Assembly (NCBI GenBank): GCA_030141605.1
Contig: JAQGDQ010000506.1
Coordinates: 62,001 to 126,000, forward strand
Origin: Tubiluchus corallicola
Lineage: Eukaryota > Priapulida > Priapulimorpha > Priapulimorphida > Tubiluchidae
Length of the DNA stretch: 64,000 bases
Reading direction: 5' to 3'
How positions within the stretch are numbered: the stretch's first letter is position 1; every line of letters begins with the position of its first letter. Made by a program: the position numbers and the translations under genes. Positions 1 to 11,801 of this stretch are shown here, piece by piece. The notes beneath the pieces were generated by a model. It was not told the DNA's origin, searched no databases, and saw nothing but the letters and a program-made list of their open reading frames with translations.

Positions 1-227
1 AAATATAAATAATTATTATGAAACTTTTAATAACCTTCTTGAGGGGAAGTGCGGACATTCGTTAATGGTGAAATACATGTAGTTCTAAAATGTCTCATTT
101 ATCTAAAATAAAAAAATTATTATCAAATTTATCTTTATCTATAATGTAAAAGCTAATTAATTTACATATTTATTTACAGACAAAATTTTAAAATATTGTA
201 AATATTCGTGCAGGACCAGTATGTAAT

Positions 228-604
228 CTAAACATTGCCTGAGCAAATAGTTCCTGTAGCATTTGATTCAGTCACATCAACTGCGTCTCCAATGCACTGA
301 CAAGTAAAACTTCCATCAATCATTGATTCACAATCATGAGTTTGGTTACTAGCATCGCATTCATTCACTTCTGCAAATGCAATTTTTTGAGTTTTGAAAA
401 TTGCAAACTGCTGTTCAGCAATTTTAAAACCAGCTGTTTACCTGAATCTTTTACCTGAGCAAATAAACCCTGTAGCATTTGATTTGCTGATATCAATTGC
501 TCCACTGATACACTGACAAATGAAACTTCCATCAGTATTTGTGCTGTTTGTAAGGATTGGATCTCAGTCATTAATTGTATTATTTGCATCACATTCATTC
601 ACGT
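228..604 (-). CDS. 3' end of an EGF-like-domain protein gene (two exons)
   Basis: Two minus-strand exons are visible. The first, 604..455, follows a TTTTGCAG acceptor and ends at a CAG|GTAAAAG donor. The second, 370..228, follows a TTTGCAG acceptor and runs to a TAG stop. Both start with VNECDA and contain a GSF-x-CQC core and a final ICSG, the layout of calcium-binding EGF domains (D/N-E-C at the start, six Cys). Both exons are phase 1-1, as is usual for EGF exons. The exon at 604..455 carries an in-frame TGA at 566..564, exactly where the second or third Cys codon (TGC/TGT) is expected. The other exon reads CxC normally. The second exon could instead end at a non-canonical GC donor (CAG|GCAATG at 239/238) rather than at the stop. 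Upstream exons lie outside what I can recognise. The product would be a secreted or membrane extracellular protein. Confidence 0.6.
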
Positions 605-801
605 CTGCAAAATACAATTTGCCAAAGTATTATAAATATAACGTACTATTTAAAAACTGTAACTGTGTAGCTGTATTTTTATTGTGTTGATGATATTCCT
701 AATTCTATTGCAGTAAAAAAATATAGAGCAATATTCAAATTTATAATGAATATTTTAATCTTTAGTGAAACTAATCTTGCCAGGTGTTGCATTTACAAGT
801 A

Positions 802-1254
802 CAGTGTTCCCTCACTTATTGCGGTTGTTCCATTCCTGGCCCATCAGCGATAAGTGAATTTCCGCGAAGTAGGGAGGCTATACTTATTTTATGCTTATTC
901 TATAATCAACCAATCGTGTGTTGTGTACAATCTCACGTCGACAAGTAGCATCTCAAGCGGGCGCAAGTACTACACTTCATTTTTGGTATGTATTCATCCG
1001 CCGAATAAATACACTATTTACTGTAAATGGTAATTTTTTTATGATTTAGAATATTCTCTTAATGTTAAAATTAATATTTTTAATATATTTTTATACATTT
1101 TGTGATTTTTTTACGCAAAATTTAACCAAATCTCTACTTTCTGTACAAATCATACTACGAATGTGCAAAAATATTTTAGACGGAGTACCGAAAAAACCCA
1201 CGAAACGGCGAAACTACTGCGATAAACGAACCGGGAAGTAGCGAGGGAACACTG
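802..1254. mobile_element. pogo/Tigger-like MITE (TA target duplication)
   Basis: The element starts CAGTGTTCCCTC and ends with the reverse complement GAGGGAACACTG. It is flanked on both sides by TA (800-801 and 1255-1256). The inverted similarity continues further in (GCGATAA near both ends). Length is 453 bp with no transposase ORF. Terminal CAG...CTG with a TA duplication is the signature of Tc1/mariner-superfamily elements of the pogo/Tigger type. It is non-autonomous. Confidence 0.75.
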
Positions 1255-1256
1255 TA

Positions 1257-1934
1257 AGGGTGCTTCTCTGAATGTTGTTTTCCTTTGTTTACCTTCCTTC
1301 TGCTTGTGCAACAATACAAAATCTTTTGCTGGCTATGCTGTACTCACACATATGTACATTTTCTGTTTCTTCTCTTTCTTCCAGTAAACTAGAATTCTTT
1401 GTCTAAACTAACAAAGTTACATATCAGAATTCGCTTCCACATGAACTGATGCAATTTCCTTATAGAGAAAGTGGTACGTGTGAGATAAAGCTGGCGGTAA
1501 ATCCATGTTCGTGACCCTGTGGTGGAGAAAGTGGGATGGATCGAATTGTTATGTATAACATAAAAGATCGAGTGGGTACAACTGAAGTTACTTTAGTGAT
1601 TTGTAGTACATACAAGTAACACATAAACAACACATTGCATGATTCCTTGTAGGCTATAAACATTCTGTATAGATCACTAGGAAGTTCTAATCGTTTTTAT
1701 TGTTATAAACCATTCACAATCATCCACAAGCAAAATGTGATTTTATAGTGTTTGTTTGAAAATGAATAAACACTTCTGTAGCTCTATTCACGGTAATAAC
1801 ATGTGAAAGGTTGAGAAATAGGTAAAGAAGAAGGGCCAAAAATTTTACTGGAAATGATTCATTTATTTGCTGCAGTGAACAGATAGGATATCCTGCTGTT
1901 TGCTACAATCAGTGTCTTCAGTTAAAAATGCCAT
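1257..1934. other. intergenic stretch, nothing recognised
   Basis: AT-rich sequence. The short open frame on the minus strand (about 1460-1663) shows no domain, signal or splice context and is not supported as a gene. Confidence 0.4.
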
Positions 1935-2039
1935 TTTAAAAGTGAATCATTGTTAATTAAATTTTTAATAATTAAATAATCATTGCGTTTATTTCTCTTT
2001 GTTAGACACAATTTAATTATGTATATAAGTTTACTCGCT

Positions 2040-2345
2040 CACTTACCTACTTACGTACCTAAGGCCAAACATATCTACACGTCCACACAACTACTTTCCT
2101 ACTTACCTAGTTACCTGCCTACCTGCATGCTGTCTGCCTGCCTGTCTACCTACCTTGGTACATGCCTACCTACCTACCTACCTCCCTGCCTACCGGCATG
2201 CCTACCTACCTTGCCAGCTACATTCCTACCCAACTGTATGCCTACCTGCGTGCTGTCTGCTTGCCTGCCTACCTACCTTGCCACCTACCTACCTACCTAA
2301 CTACTTAACTACCTGTCTACCTGCCTGCCTGCTTGCCTACTTAAC
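2040..2345. repeat. degenerate (CTAC/CTGC)n tetranucleotide tract
   Basis: Interleaved CTAC, CTGC, CTTAC and CCTGC units make both plus frames read Leu-Pro-Thr-Tyr or Cys-Leu-Pro. The homologous tract at 29650-29885 has a different unit order, as expected for a fast-evolving microsatellite. It is not a gene, despite two open frames. Confidence 0.85.
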
Positions 2346-4189
2346 TTTTGTTTACTTTCACGTTTAGTAGACCTAAAATAATTCTTTGTAGTTATTAGTT
2401 ATGATCATTAAAATATTTTTTTTAATTTAATTGAATTGCATTCTAGTAATTCTTGCATTAACTGAATATAGTTACTTTCTGACTAAAGTGCAAACAAGCT
2501 CTCCTTTTACTGCCCTTCTGGGCTTAATCACAGTTTTTTATCAACATAATGTTAAACAAATAACTGGGTACGTAACTTGAACTAATGGAAAAGTTTTGCA
2601 TAAAACGAGCACGTGAAAAAATACAGGTGTACCTGCGTTACCTTAGCTAAATACCTGCCAAACTACCTGTTTACGTTTTGACTGTATAGTTGCTTAAAAG
2701 GCCTAAATTGTTAATAATTATTTTAATTAATAGTCGTGATCTTCTGAACTACATTATACTGTTACCTGCACTAATTAAGTATGGGTATTTTCTTGTCATC
2801 ATTTAAAAAAGCTTTCAGGTGATAATCACTGCTATACTTAATCATATAATATTAGATAATTATTTCAGTAAATAGCTAAAACTCAGAGGAAAAGTTTTGC
2901 AAGAAATGAACAGGTAAGAAAGTGCAGGTGTACCAACATTACTTCAAACAAGAAGATAAGTGAGACAATCTCGACAGACAGTCTTTACGTAATCTTGCTC
3001 AACAAATAACCCGACAGATAATATAGATCTTCAGAAAATATGACTAACTTTATGATGAACCATTAAATATGTACAAAAATGACAACAGTGAATAAACCGA
3101 AAATACTAGACAACTCGAAGCTTGGTACTTCCAGGAGGAATAAAAACAGGAAGCAATCGCCCACAGTTAATTAATAAACACAGTTAAAAAAACCAACCTT
3201 AAAAACTGTGTTTTTATTCCCTTCACGTTTGACCTTGATTTGCAAATATTTTGCTCTTAAGGTTACATATAATAAATGATGCACGAACATTCTGCTTAGT
3301 CATTTTTTGTTGTATTTCTTAACAAATATTTATTTCATCAATGACTAATGCATAGGCTCATCAAATGGTGTGTTAAATTCAGCATTTCCAAAATTTGTTA
3401 ACGCTTTCTAATTGTGTGAGAGGTGAGAGTCGGTGCAGGAAAGAGTGAGTGGTCGTTGGTTCTAATCCAGATGTGCCTAGATTTTTTCACATGTTAATTT
3501 TTTTTATAAAATTTGTTTTAACAATTTTGTGATTATTCCGCCATGAATAATTTCTATCTATAGTCAGATACATGCAAGTGTGATTTTTTTCACTTGTACA
3601 AAAATCTCTACAAAAACCCTTATATTAAAACAATGCTGTAGTCGTTTACTACGTTAGCATAAGGAACCGCTAAAAAGCAACGTTATAACTAACGCATCAC
3701 TTGGTGTTTCAACTGTTCAACACTTCCTAAAACTATTCACTTCATATTTACCATGATTCCCAGGTAATGCAAAATGTTATAAATCTTTGCTGAAACATAC
3801 AATTTTATATCAACATTTCACTCATACAGCATATCACCAGACCTCAGTAATGTGGTAATTTAATGACTTTTTCATTTTTGTATGTTATTAGCGAAATAGT
3901 TTATTTAATCAAATACAGTGTTTGATATCTTCTTTTATACATGTCGTTTGTATTTTTGGTTAAAGTTTTGCACTTACAACGACATTGGGTCTTATCTTAC
4001 ATGTAAAGTAAGCTTTATCAATTCACGATAAAAAATATTTAATAACTGAGCTAGCAGAATCAACATTATAACCCTTCTAATAGATAAGCGATGTCAATTT
4101 ATTTGCAGACAAAACAAGGATGGGTGCCAGGGCAGGTTGAACCAGCTCTAACTAGTTCAAAGCAAAACTCCCCCGGCAACTGTGAACTA

Positions 4190-4287
4190 TAAAAGCTGAG
4201 TCAACACGCTGCAAGAACCATTAAGAATTGCAGACAAAAAAGAGTTACACTTGAAGAAGAAAGAGAAAGGATTGAGAAAAAGTAAGT
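4190..4287 (+). promoter_or_regulatory. TATA box plus short first exon ending in a strong donor (copy 1)
   Basis: CTATAAAAGCTGAGTCAA is followed about 60 bp later by a purine-rich segment that ends AAAAA|GTAAGTTTT. The same TATA box and donor are retained in the duplicate at 31760-31855. There the segment opens with ATG and reads MNSRQKRVTPAEERERIEK. In this copy the corresponding codon is AAG instead of ATG, so if translated here the start is lost. The promoter/first-exon reading is inferred from motif spacing and conservation between copies. No transcript evidence is available. Confidence 0.45.
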
Positions 4288-4299
4288 TTTGAAATTAGA

Positions 4300-4734
4300 A
4301 CAAGTATTCACCACAAATTATAAAATTATTAATGGCTGCAAATTAAATTGTTGGATTTGATGTGTTAAATATTCTTCAGTGCAGCAAATACCTGATTACC
4401 ATGTAATGTTTGTAGTTTAACCTGATGAAAGACTGCTTAATATTAAAATACAAGAAACAGACATGATATTTGAAGCCAGTTATTAAATGTTTCTTCACAT
4501 TTATTGACTATTTGTTATTATTCGATAATAATTTAATTTCTTGTCGTTTTTCTACTCTCATTTTTGCGTCAAGCTGTCATTTTAATCTATTTATTGTAAC
4601 TGATTTGCTAGTAAATCCCTGGTTGATTGTTCATTTTGGTTTTAACTTTTAATGTTGTTAGAAAAAGAATTTAGTACAACGTTTTTAAAAGAAGGGCTGA
4701 CATATGAAGCCAAACTTGAGTGCTTGAATTTATT
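4300..4734. other. AT-rich spacer, nothing recognised
   Basis: One short plus-strand open frame (4470-4652) is hydrophobic, but it has no start context or homologue in the other block copies. No feature is supported. Confidence 0.4.
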
Positions 4735-5245
4735 GAAGTATTTCAGAATACTTAGTCTTAGGGCAGCATATCAGAATATCTGAATTTAGATCAGCGTGTC
4801 AGAATATTTGAATTTAGATCAGCATTTCAGAACAGTTGAATTTATAGAAAACATTTCAGAATAGTTGAATTTATTGAAGCATCTCGGAATACTTGAATTT
4901 ATTGCAGCATTTCAGAATAGTTGAATTTATTGAAGCATCTCAGAATACTTGAATTTATTGAAGCATTTCAGAATAGTTGAATTTATTGAAGCATCTCAGA
5001 ATACTTGAATTTATTGCAGCATTTCAGAATACTTGAATTTATTGCAGCATTTCAGAATACTTGAATTTATTGAAGCATTTCAGAATAGTTGAATTTATTG
5101 CAGCATTTTAGAATACTTGAATTTATTGCAGCATTTCAGAATACTTGAATTTATTGCAGCATTTCAGAACACTTAAATTTAGGGCAGCAATTTTAGAATT
5201 CTTGAATTTAAGGCAGCATTGCAGAATAATTGAATTTATTGCAGC
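4735..5245. repeat. 28-bp minisatellite
   Basis: About 18 consecutive copies of a 28-bp unit (consensus GCATTTCAGAATAGTTGAAT followed by TTATTGAA) with point variants such as AATAC/AATAG and GCAG/GAAG. Decayed units continue to about 5430. Sister units with a different consensus (GCACATTTGGATGCAT...) recur at 9550-9760. Confidence 0.9.
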
Positions 5246-5459
5246 AGCCCCTGCTTATACAAACGGGTTCACGACAGCATTTATGAATGCATAGATTAGG
5301 TCACACTCTTGAACGCATGGCTTCAAAGTAGCACTTCTGAATATGTGGATTCGGGTCAGTTTCTTGAAAACATTTATTTGGGGCAGCATTTTTGGATGCA
5401 TGGATGTTGATATTTTTTTTCAATAAATCTGGGCAGCACTCTTTATGCAAATGCCAAAA

Positions 5460-6917
5460 TATATTGTCATTATTTATTTGGTTTCAGTTTGTTCTGTCAT
5501 CACCTTCAGGTGGGCACAAGTTACCCCTCGTAAGTAGTTGCATTCTAAAAATAAGAAAAGTTTAAATTATTTTTAGAAATTTTGCATTTCCTGAAGGCTT
5601 CACAAATAGCTATCGATTTACCTTTTGCGTGTTTAATTACTGGTTGTCTATTGATCTTTCATTTGGTTGTGAAATAGTTCCAGATAATGACTTAATTGGT
5701 TTTCTGCGGGTGTTTAATAATGCATGAACTGTAAGCAACAGCAGAAAGAAATGAATGTAAAAGTAAGAATTGCTGTGTAAACTTTGTCATGATTAGCAAA
5801 GACCTTAATCTAATATTGATGACAAATTTGAAATGGACGAACATTTCTGACAAATTTTTTAAATTATTTCTTATTTTTAATGATTTTTTAGCTATTCAGC
5901 ACAACGCTTTGCTGTCTGCTAAATAATGATGGCCACCAAAGTTGCATTCTTTAATTTGCGCTTTCATACAATTAGCCCGGTGGAAGACACAGGGTTCATT
6001 GTGACGAATGTTCACTTTTTTGTCTTTCAGGTTTTTCATTCTTAGTGAAAGTTGGTGAACTAAGTCTATTATCAGTTTAACAAGTTGGAGCAGCACATTT
6101 GAATTTGACACAGCACTTTGGAATATACATATTTGGTACGGCATTTATTATTTCGTGGACTTGGTACAGTTTACTTATGTAAATGAATTTCAGTTGTACT
6201 GTTCATGCAAAAGTCTCAATATCTTTTTATTGCGTTTCAGTTTTCAGGCTTATATTAACTGTGAGTTACTGTTCATAAAGACTGTTAAGAGGCATAAGTT
6301 ACATTTGCTAAGTAGTTGCATACAGTTATTATCAGTTGTTCAAATGTGTTAAAATTTTCCATTTTTAGAGAATTCGTTTTAATCCTTTCATACAGAGTTT
6401 GTCTGTTGTTTGCTAAACATTGAACAAGTTACACCAGGTAAGGCACTGCAATGCAATTCATAAACATAGTTTGAATATTAACAATTTTTGGGTTTTTTAG
6501 GAATTATAATTTTAGAAGCATGTTTGAATATTGAGAATTTTTGGGTTTTTAGCAATTGTAATTTAAACGCAAGTTTGAACATCTACAATTTTTTTATTTT
6601 TAGCAATTATAATTCTAGACGCCAGTTTGAATGTTGACAATTTTCGGATTTCGATGGCAATTCTATTCACTTTCATGCCTGCCAGCATCAAGTTACATCT
6701 AGTAACTTGTCTGATAGTGATACACAAATTTAAAAAATTGTCTTATAAAATTGTCTCATAACTTTTGCTAGGTTTTGCTAGTAAATTTAACAATTACAAA
6801 TGAAAAATTGTTTTTCTCACTTTCCTAACTCTTTCAAAAGTTATAAAAAAGGTTATTTTTGAAATTTCATGCCGTTTTATGTAAATAAAACAAAGTATTA
6901 GGTCATCGTCGTCGTCG

Positions 6918-6960
<43 letters not shown>

Positions 6961-8700
6961 TATAATAATTAGAGATTATCTAAATTTAACAATGGATTAT
7001 ATTAAATTTACATCTCAACTGTAACTCTGTATCTGAACAATCTTGACTTCATTGTTAGCTTGTTTGTATAATATTCAAAGAACCACTTTAATAATCAACA
7101 TTTTTTATTTTATCATTGAATCATGCACTCGAGAAGAAAGTGTTGTAAAAAAATGCTGTTGCCATTTTAATAAAGATGATAGATAACCGAGTTTTCATTT
7201 ATCATTCATATTTTTTAACATTTGAGTGGAAAATTTGAGAATTTATTCACTTTTATGAGTTTTTTGTTTTTAGGCTATTTTACTAAATCGTGGCTGAGCT
7301 GTTTTTCTCACTGCCAAGTCTGTCAGATCGGCCTAAGGCTGATGTTAAAAATACGGGGGACTATGGCCTATTTGCATTCTATACACTAATGGATCTGAAG
7401 AAAAAGAAAGATCAAATGGCAGACATTAAAATAATTAATCAATCAATTTAATTATCAACAAATTCCAAAGTGATTCGATTTAAGCAAAAGTTCAGTAATA
7501 ACAAAGATATAGCAATATTGACAAAGCTTGGGGTTAGTAGGGTATATACGTTTGCATGAAGTTCATGTCTGCCCACTATGTACCTAGGTTTTTTGGAACA
7601 CCTTTCCTTTAAAGCGAACAGTTTGTAGAACGGTAGCAATATGTCGTAATATAACCTCTGCGTCTGAATACAGTTGTGATTCCAAACTTCGTCAGAGAAA
7701 CTACCAATTAGTCTTTACCCAGCAAGTAGCATCGAAGAACATTAGGCTAGTATACGTGATATTTACGTTATCAGTGCGACGTTAGTTACGATCGTAATAA
7801 AAGCGAAAAGTACCTGTTACCACCCTGGATGTGGTTCTGCAGTAGGTCGATCCATTTGTCAGTCAGTGGGTAACTCCACTATTGCAGACTGCAAGCCAGC
7901 ATCTCTGGACAACTCTGGTTGACGACCATAGCTTACAAAAACTAGGCTCTCACAGTATCACCATGTACATTACACACCATATCTTGTGTGAAACTTTCTA
8001 GTACGGCATTTCTCTTCCAAAACATATAACTTCACAGAGACGAGTAAACGACCTGTCTCGTTCTGTGTCAAGTTGCCGTCTATATCTAAACAGTGTAGAA
8101 CGAAGTTCATCGAGAAGCCACTCGCTTAAACAGCTATAATTTTATTCACCTGTTCACTATTGTTAACATTGACTTAGCCACTGCATTACAGCCGCGTTAG
8201 GGCAGACAAGAGTGGGTCAGACGGAATTCAGAAGGGGGTTTGTTAGTAGGTGCCTACATCCTAACAAAATATCAATAATTAATAATACAATTAACTATCA
8301 CTGCCAGTAGCTAAATATCATACATATCAATTAATTAAATATACAGTATGAATAGGGCTTAATGTTGCATAAGCATAATAAATAATCATTACAAATAAAA
8401 TATTAAATTGTCATTTTTTATTCCTTTTCATTCTTTTCTCTAACATTTTGAAGTAACAATGCATGATTGTTTTACTACCTTTTTCCAAATTGGGTAATAG
8501 CAAGATGCCTTGTTCCTCGAGACCTATTACAGAGCTTAATGATTTTTGTGTCTAATGATTAGTTCTTGCCTTTCAGGGTTTTTATCATTACTGGCGATTG
8601 GTGAACTGTTGTCAAGGTTACGTTCAGCTGTTTCAGCACAAGTTTCATCTGGCAAGTAAGAAGAGAAGTTTGCTCAGAAAATTGTCAGTTTATTGTGTTT
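5460..8700 (+). repeat. divergent relatives of the cassette array, with an inserted block
   Basis: Pieces homologous to the 15.7-24.8 kb array occur in the same order. They include an acceptor plus TTTGTCTGTTGTTTGCTAAA segment ending CACCAG|GTAAGG near 6435, a CATCAAGTTACATCT piece near 6690, a (TCATCA)n patch near 6930, a TTTTTAG|GCTATTTTACTAAATC segment near 7275, and a complete cassette at 8577-8655 (CTTTCAG before, GTAAGAAG after). The segment 7330-8390 has no counterpart in the array units and interrupts a cassette after CAAGTCTGTCA. It is probably an insertion, but I see no terminal repeats or coding sequence in it. Confidence 0.65.
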
Positions 8701-9545
8701 TTGCAGTTTCTCACAGTATAAGAATTCATTTTATAAACTTTGTTTCAGATTTTTTTATCACTAATTACTGACTAATTATTTACCACGTATTGATCATTAA
8801 AAGGCAGATATGTTGAAGCAACCATATTGGACATATTAGACATTTGCAGTACAACACTTCTGAGTGCAAAAATTTGGAGAACAATCTGCAAAGCATTTCT
8901 GAAATCTTGCACTCTTCAAAATGGATAGTTGTGTCAGCAAGAGTACATGAATTTAGGGCAGCACATGGATTTTCATTAAACCACTGAATACATAAATTTA
9001 TTGCATTACCTTTAAATTTGTAGATTCACGACTTCGATCTTGAATAAGTGCATCTAGGTGCCTTGCAAAAAATCCGATGTCATTACTTTTAAAAGAAATT
9101 GAAATATTGAAATTTACATTTTTGGAAATTTTACCAAAAGCTTTTAATTTAGTTTTGTGTATTTGAATGCTGATAGACGATGGGGTTTTACTTGGAGATA
9201 AAATAAAACTTGATAAGACTTCACTGGTTTTTCAAAATGATTTTCTGAGTGGTCACAGTTAATAAAGGCTGAAGTTAAGTAATTCGATGCCTGGTTAAGA
9301 ATCTGTCTGACTTGCTGTTCATCTTGCTGAGAGTAAATGCAAATAAAAAAACGTTGTCGAAATACCTTTTTCAGTCTCTTGTCGCATGTCAGACAATTTG
9401 TTCTTAACTAGGAAATTAACAGGCAACTTCACGATTTAAATACGACCAACAAAAATACTTTTACTAATTTTGGGCAATGCACGTGTATTTTCCTAAAACA
9501 GGTCACTGTACTGGTTAGTAAGAAAACTATTTTATTCCTTAAACC
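8700..9545. other. spacer, nothing recognised
   Basis: AT-rich sequence with isolated decayed minisatellite words (TTTAGGGCAGCAC near 8950). No coding frame or splice-bounded exon is convincing. Confidence 0.4.
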
Positions 9546-9549
9546 TTTA

Positions 9550-9760
9550 AGCGAATTTGGACACATAAATTTAGGGCAGCACATTGGATGCATACATTTA
9601 GGCTACATCATTTGGATGCATGAAAGTAGGGTAGCACATCTGGATGCATGGATTTAGGGCAGCACATTTGGATACATAAATTTAGGGTAGCACATTTGTA
9701 TGCATAGATTTAGGGCAGCATATTTTTATGCATGAATTTAGGGCAGCACATTTTGTAAGG
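9550..9760. repeat. 28-bp minisatellite, second family member
   Basis: Seven to eight units of about 28 bp built on GATTTAGGGCAGCACATTTG with GATGCAT in the middle. The unit length and GCA-CATTT core match the 4735-5245 array, so the two probably share an origin. Confidence 0.8.
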
Positions 9761-10495
9761 GTCTTGGGGAATTTGCTTTGGAAAAAAAGAAACTATGCTA
9801 TAAGATTGTGTGTATTACTATTTTGAATGCGTGTTCCATAGCGAAATATTACGAGTTTGTTTTGGTTCCACTTGTTTTCTGCACCAACTTGTATAAGGGT
9901 GTATTTGATAGTCGCATAGAAAATACATCTATAGAAAATACATTTAGCATTGATGCTTGTATTTTTTCTTTCTACTCAAGTAAGTGACACAAAAGCTTCG
10001 TTAATTCTGTGAATCCATCATAAAGGTGGCGTTCTGTCAAGAATTTTGTTTTGCAAAATTTTAGTGGCATTTTTATTTAGTGTTGCTTACTCATTAATTG
10101 ATTATAATTCTCTTCTTTTTTGACAAGGCGTCTAACAACTTTATTTTGTTCCACAAATACGAAAATTGATTATTAATTACTGAATGATTAGTGACAATGG
10201 AACATTTACTAAAAATGTTTCTACTATGTTGTTCCTGGTCCAACTAAAGTAACATTCTTGAATATACTACAGCACACTTGTTTGGCGATGCAAAACTGAA
10301 TTTAATTATTATTGTAAAACTTGGAAAACTTGTCATTTATGATTTAGTAGTCATTCAGTCTGAGAGTAAATAAATATTGATTACAGATAAATGATGAATT
10401 CGTCCCTATTTCAACTCTGTTTATCACAATTTTGCTGAATTTTGACGGTGGTTCTAAACAAGGTAATAACATACGAAAGTCAAAAATGACAATTT
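9761..10495. other. spacer leading into ankyrin block copy A
   Basis: No gene is recognised. From about 10300 the sequence becomes alignable with 32100 onward, and from about 10408 with 25196 onward (AATTTTGCTGAA..., GGTGGTTCTAAAC), marking the start of the ankyrin-gene duplication unit. Confidence 0.5.
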
Positions 10496-10549
10496 TTGAA
10501 ACTTTATGCAGTTTGTGTTAATATTTACTATGTTTTATTTGTTATTATT

Positions 10550-10792
<243 letters not shown>

Positions 10793-11313
10793 ATCATCGT
10801 CATCATATCTATTATTTAAAATTATTTGCATTTATAGCTTGCATCAAATTTAAATCCCAACTTCAACTTTTAATTCGTAGAATTTCAAAATTCCATTATA
10901 ACCCAGTTTTTTACTTATTGTATTTCCTGTTTTTCAGTGTTTTACTGTTCACAAAAAATGTAGCATTAATTTTGACTCACACTGTACTTCTGCAAATTGC
11001 ATGCTGTATAAAACCTTTTTTGGGTTCACCTTTGACAAATTGTGAGACTGAATTACTGAGCTCAGATTAAATTTTGTCTATTGTTTTTAATTTTTAGATT
11101 ATGCAAAGTTTATGCTTTTAGCAAAGCTACATCCACACACCGCACATTACATTATCAAAGATCTTATTTAATTAACTAAGTTTCTAGATCAAGACAGATA
11201 CATAACCTATAAAACAGTTATTTTTTTATTAGACATATTTTGGCAGTCACAAATAAGGGTGTATCATTGTGATCAAACTGTCCCACTTGTTTAATTGAAA
11301 TTTGTTGCCATTT

Positions 11314-11388
11314 GTAGTCATGACATTTCTTAATACCTGTGACTCTTTATGTCAACAAAGAACAAATTTTAAGAAATGGCATGGCTAC
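11314..11388. repeat. conserved hairpin upstream of ankyrin gene A
   Basis: GTAGTCATGACATTTCTTA pairs with TAAGAAATGGCATGGCTAC (two non-Watson-Crick positions) around a loop of about 37 nt. The same hairpin lies upstream of copy B (in both arms of its palindrome) and copy C (about 36379-36452). It could be a MITE relic or an RNA element in the 5' region. The sequence does not decide between these. Confidence 0.6.
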
Positions 11389-11801
11389 AAATAGCTTTCC
11401 TCCTAGAAACAATAGCAACGTTTGTACAAAGATTAACTTGTCTATGTGAATCTTAATAACTTTGTAATATCAGCGTAAGATGCAAATAAAGACATGAAAT
11501 GAAATATTGAGAGTTGATTGAATGATATCTCTGTTGATTTTACATTGTCATTACAGGTTTTTTGTTTGATTGGAATCAATTTCCTAAGCAATGATTTCAA
11601 AATAATTAAAATTATTAATACCAGACTATAAAATAAAGCATATTACAACAATGTCTTTCAAATTAAAATAATTTTTTTATTATTGATAGGTGGCGCTGTC
11701 AAGTTTATCCTGTAGGATACTGCACTTGGGCGAATAGCACGTCAAAATTCTGATCTGGGAGCAGGATAGATCAAAAAACGCTTCGTTCTAAAAGAGCAGG
11801 C

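Larger units (their letters stand above)
1935..4299. repeat. duplicated block, copy 1 (partner at 29550-31869)
   Basis: Base-by-base reading shows this block is repeated with scattered substitutions and small indels at 29550-31869. It begins at AGTGAATCATTGT and runs through the CTAC-rich tract to the GAGAAAAAGTAAGTTTTG donor region. Beyond 4299 and 31869 the two copies diverge immediately. The block holds a degenerate tetranucleotide tract, a long AT-rich unassigned stretch, and a TATA box with a short exon at its right end. The short open frames inside the CTAC tract are repeat artefacts. Confidence 0.8.
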
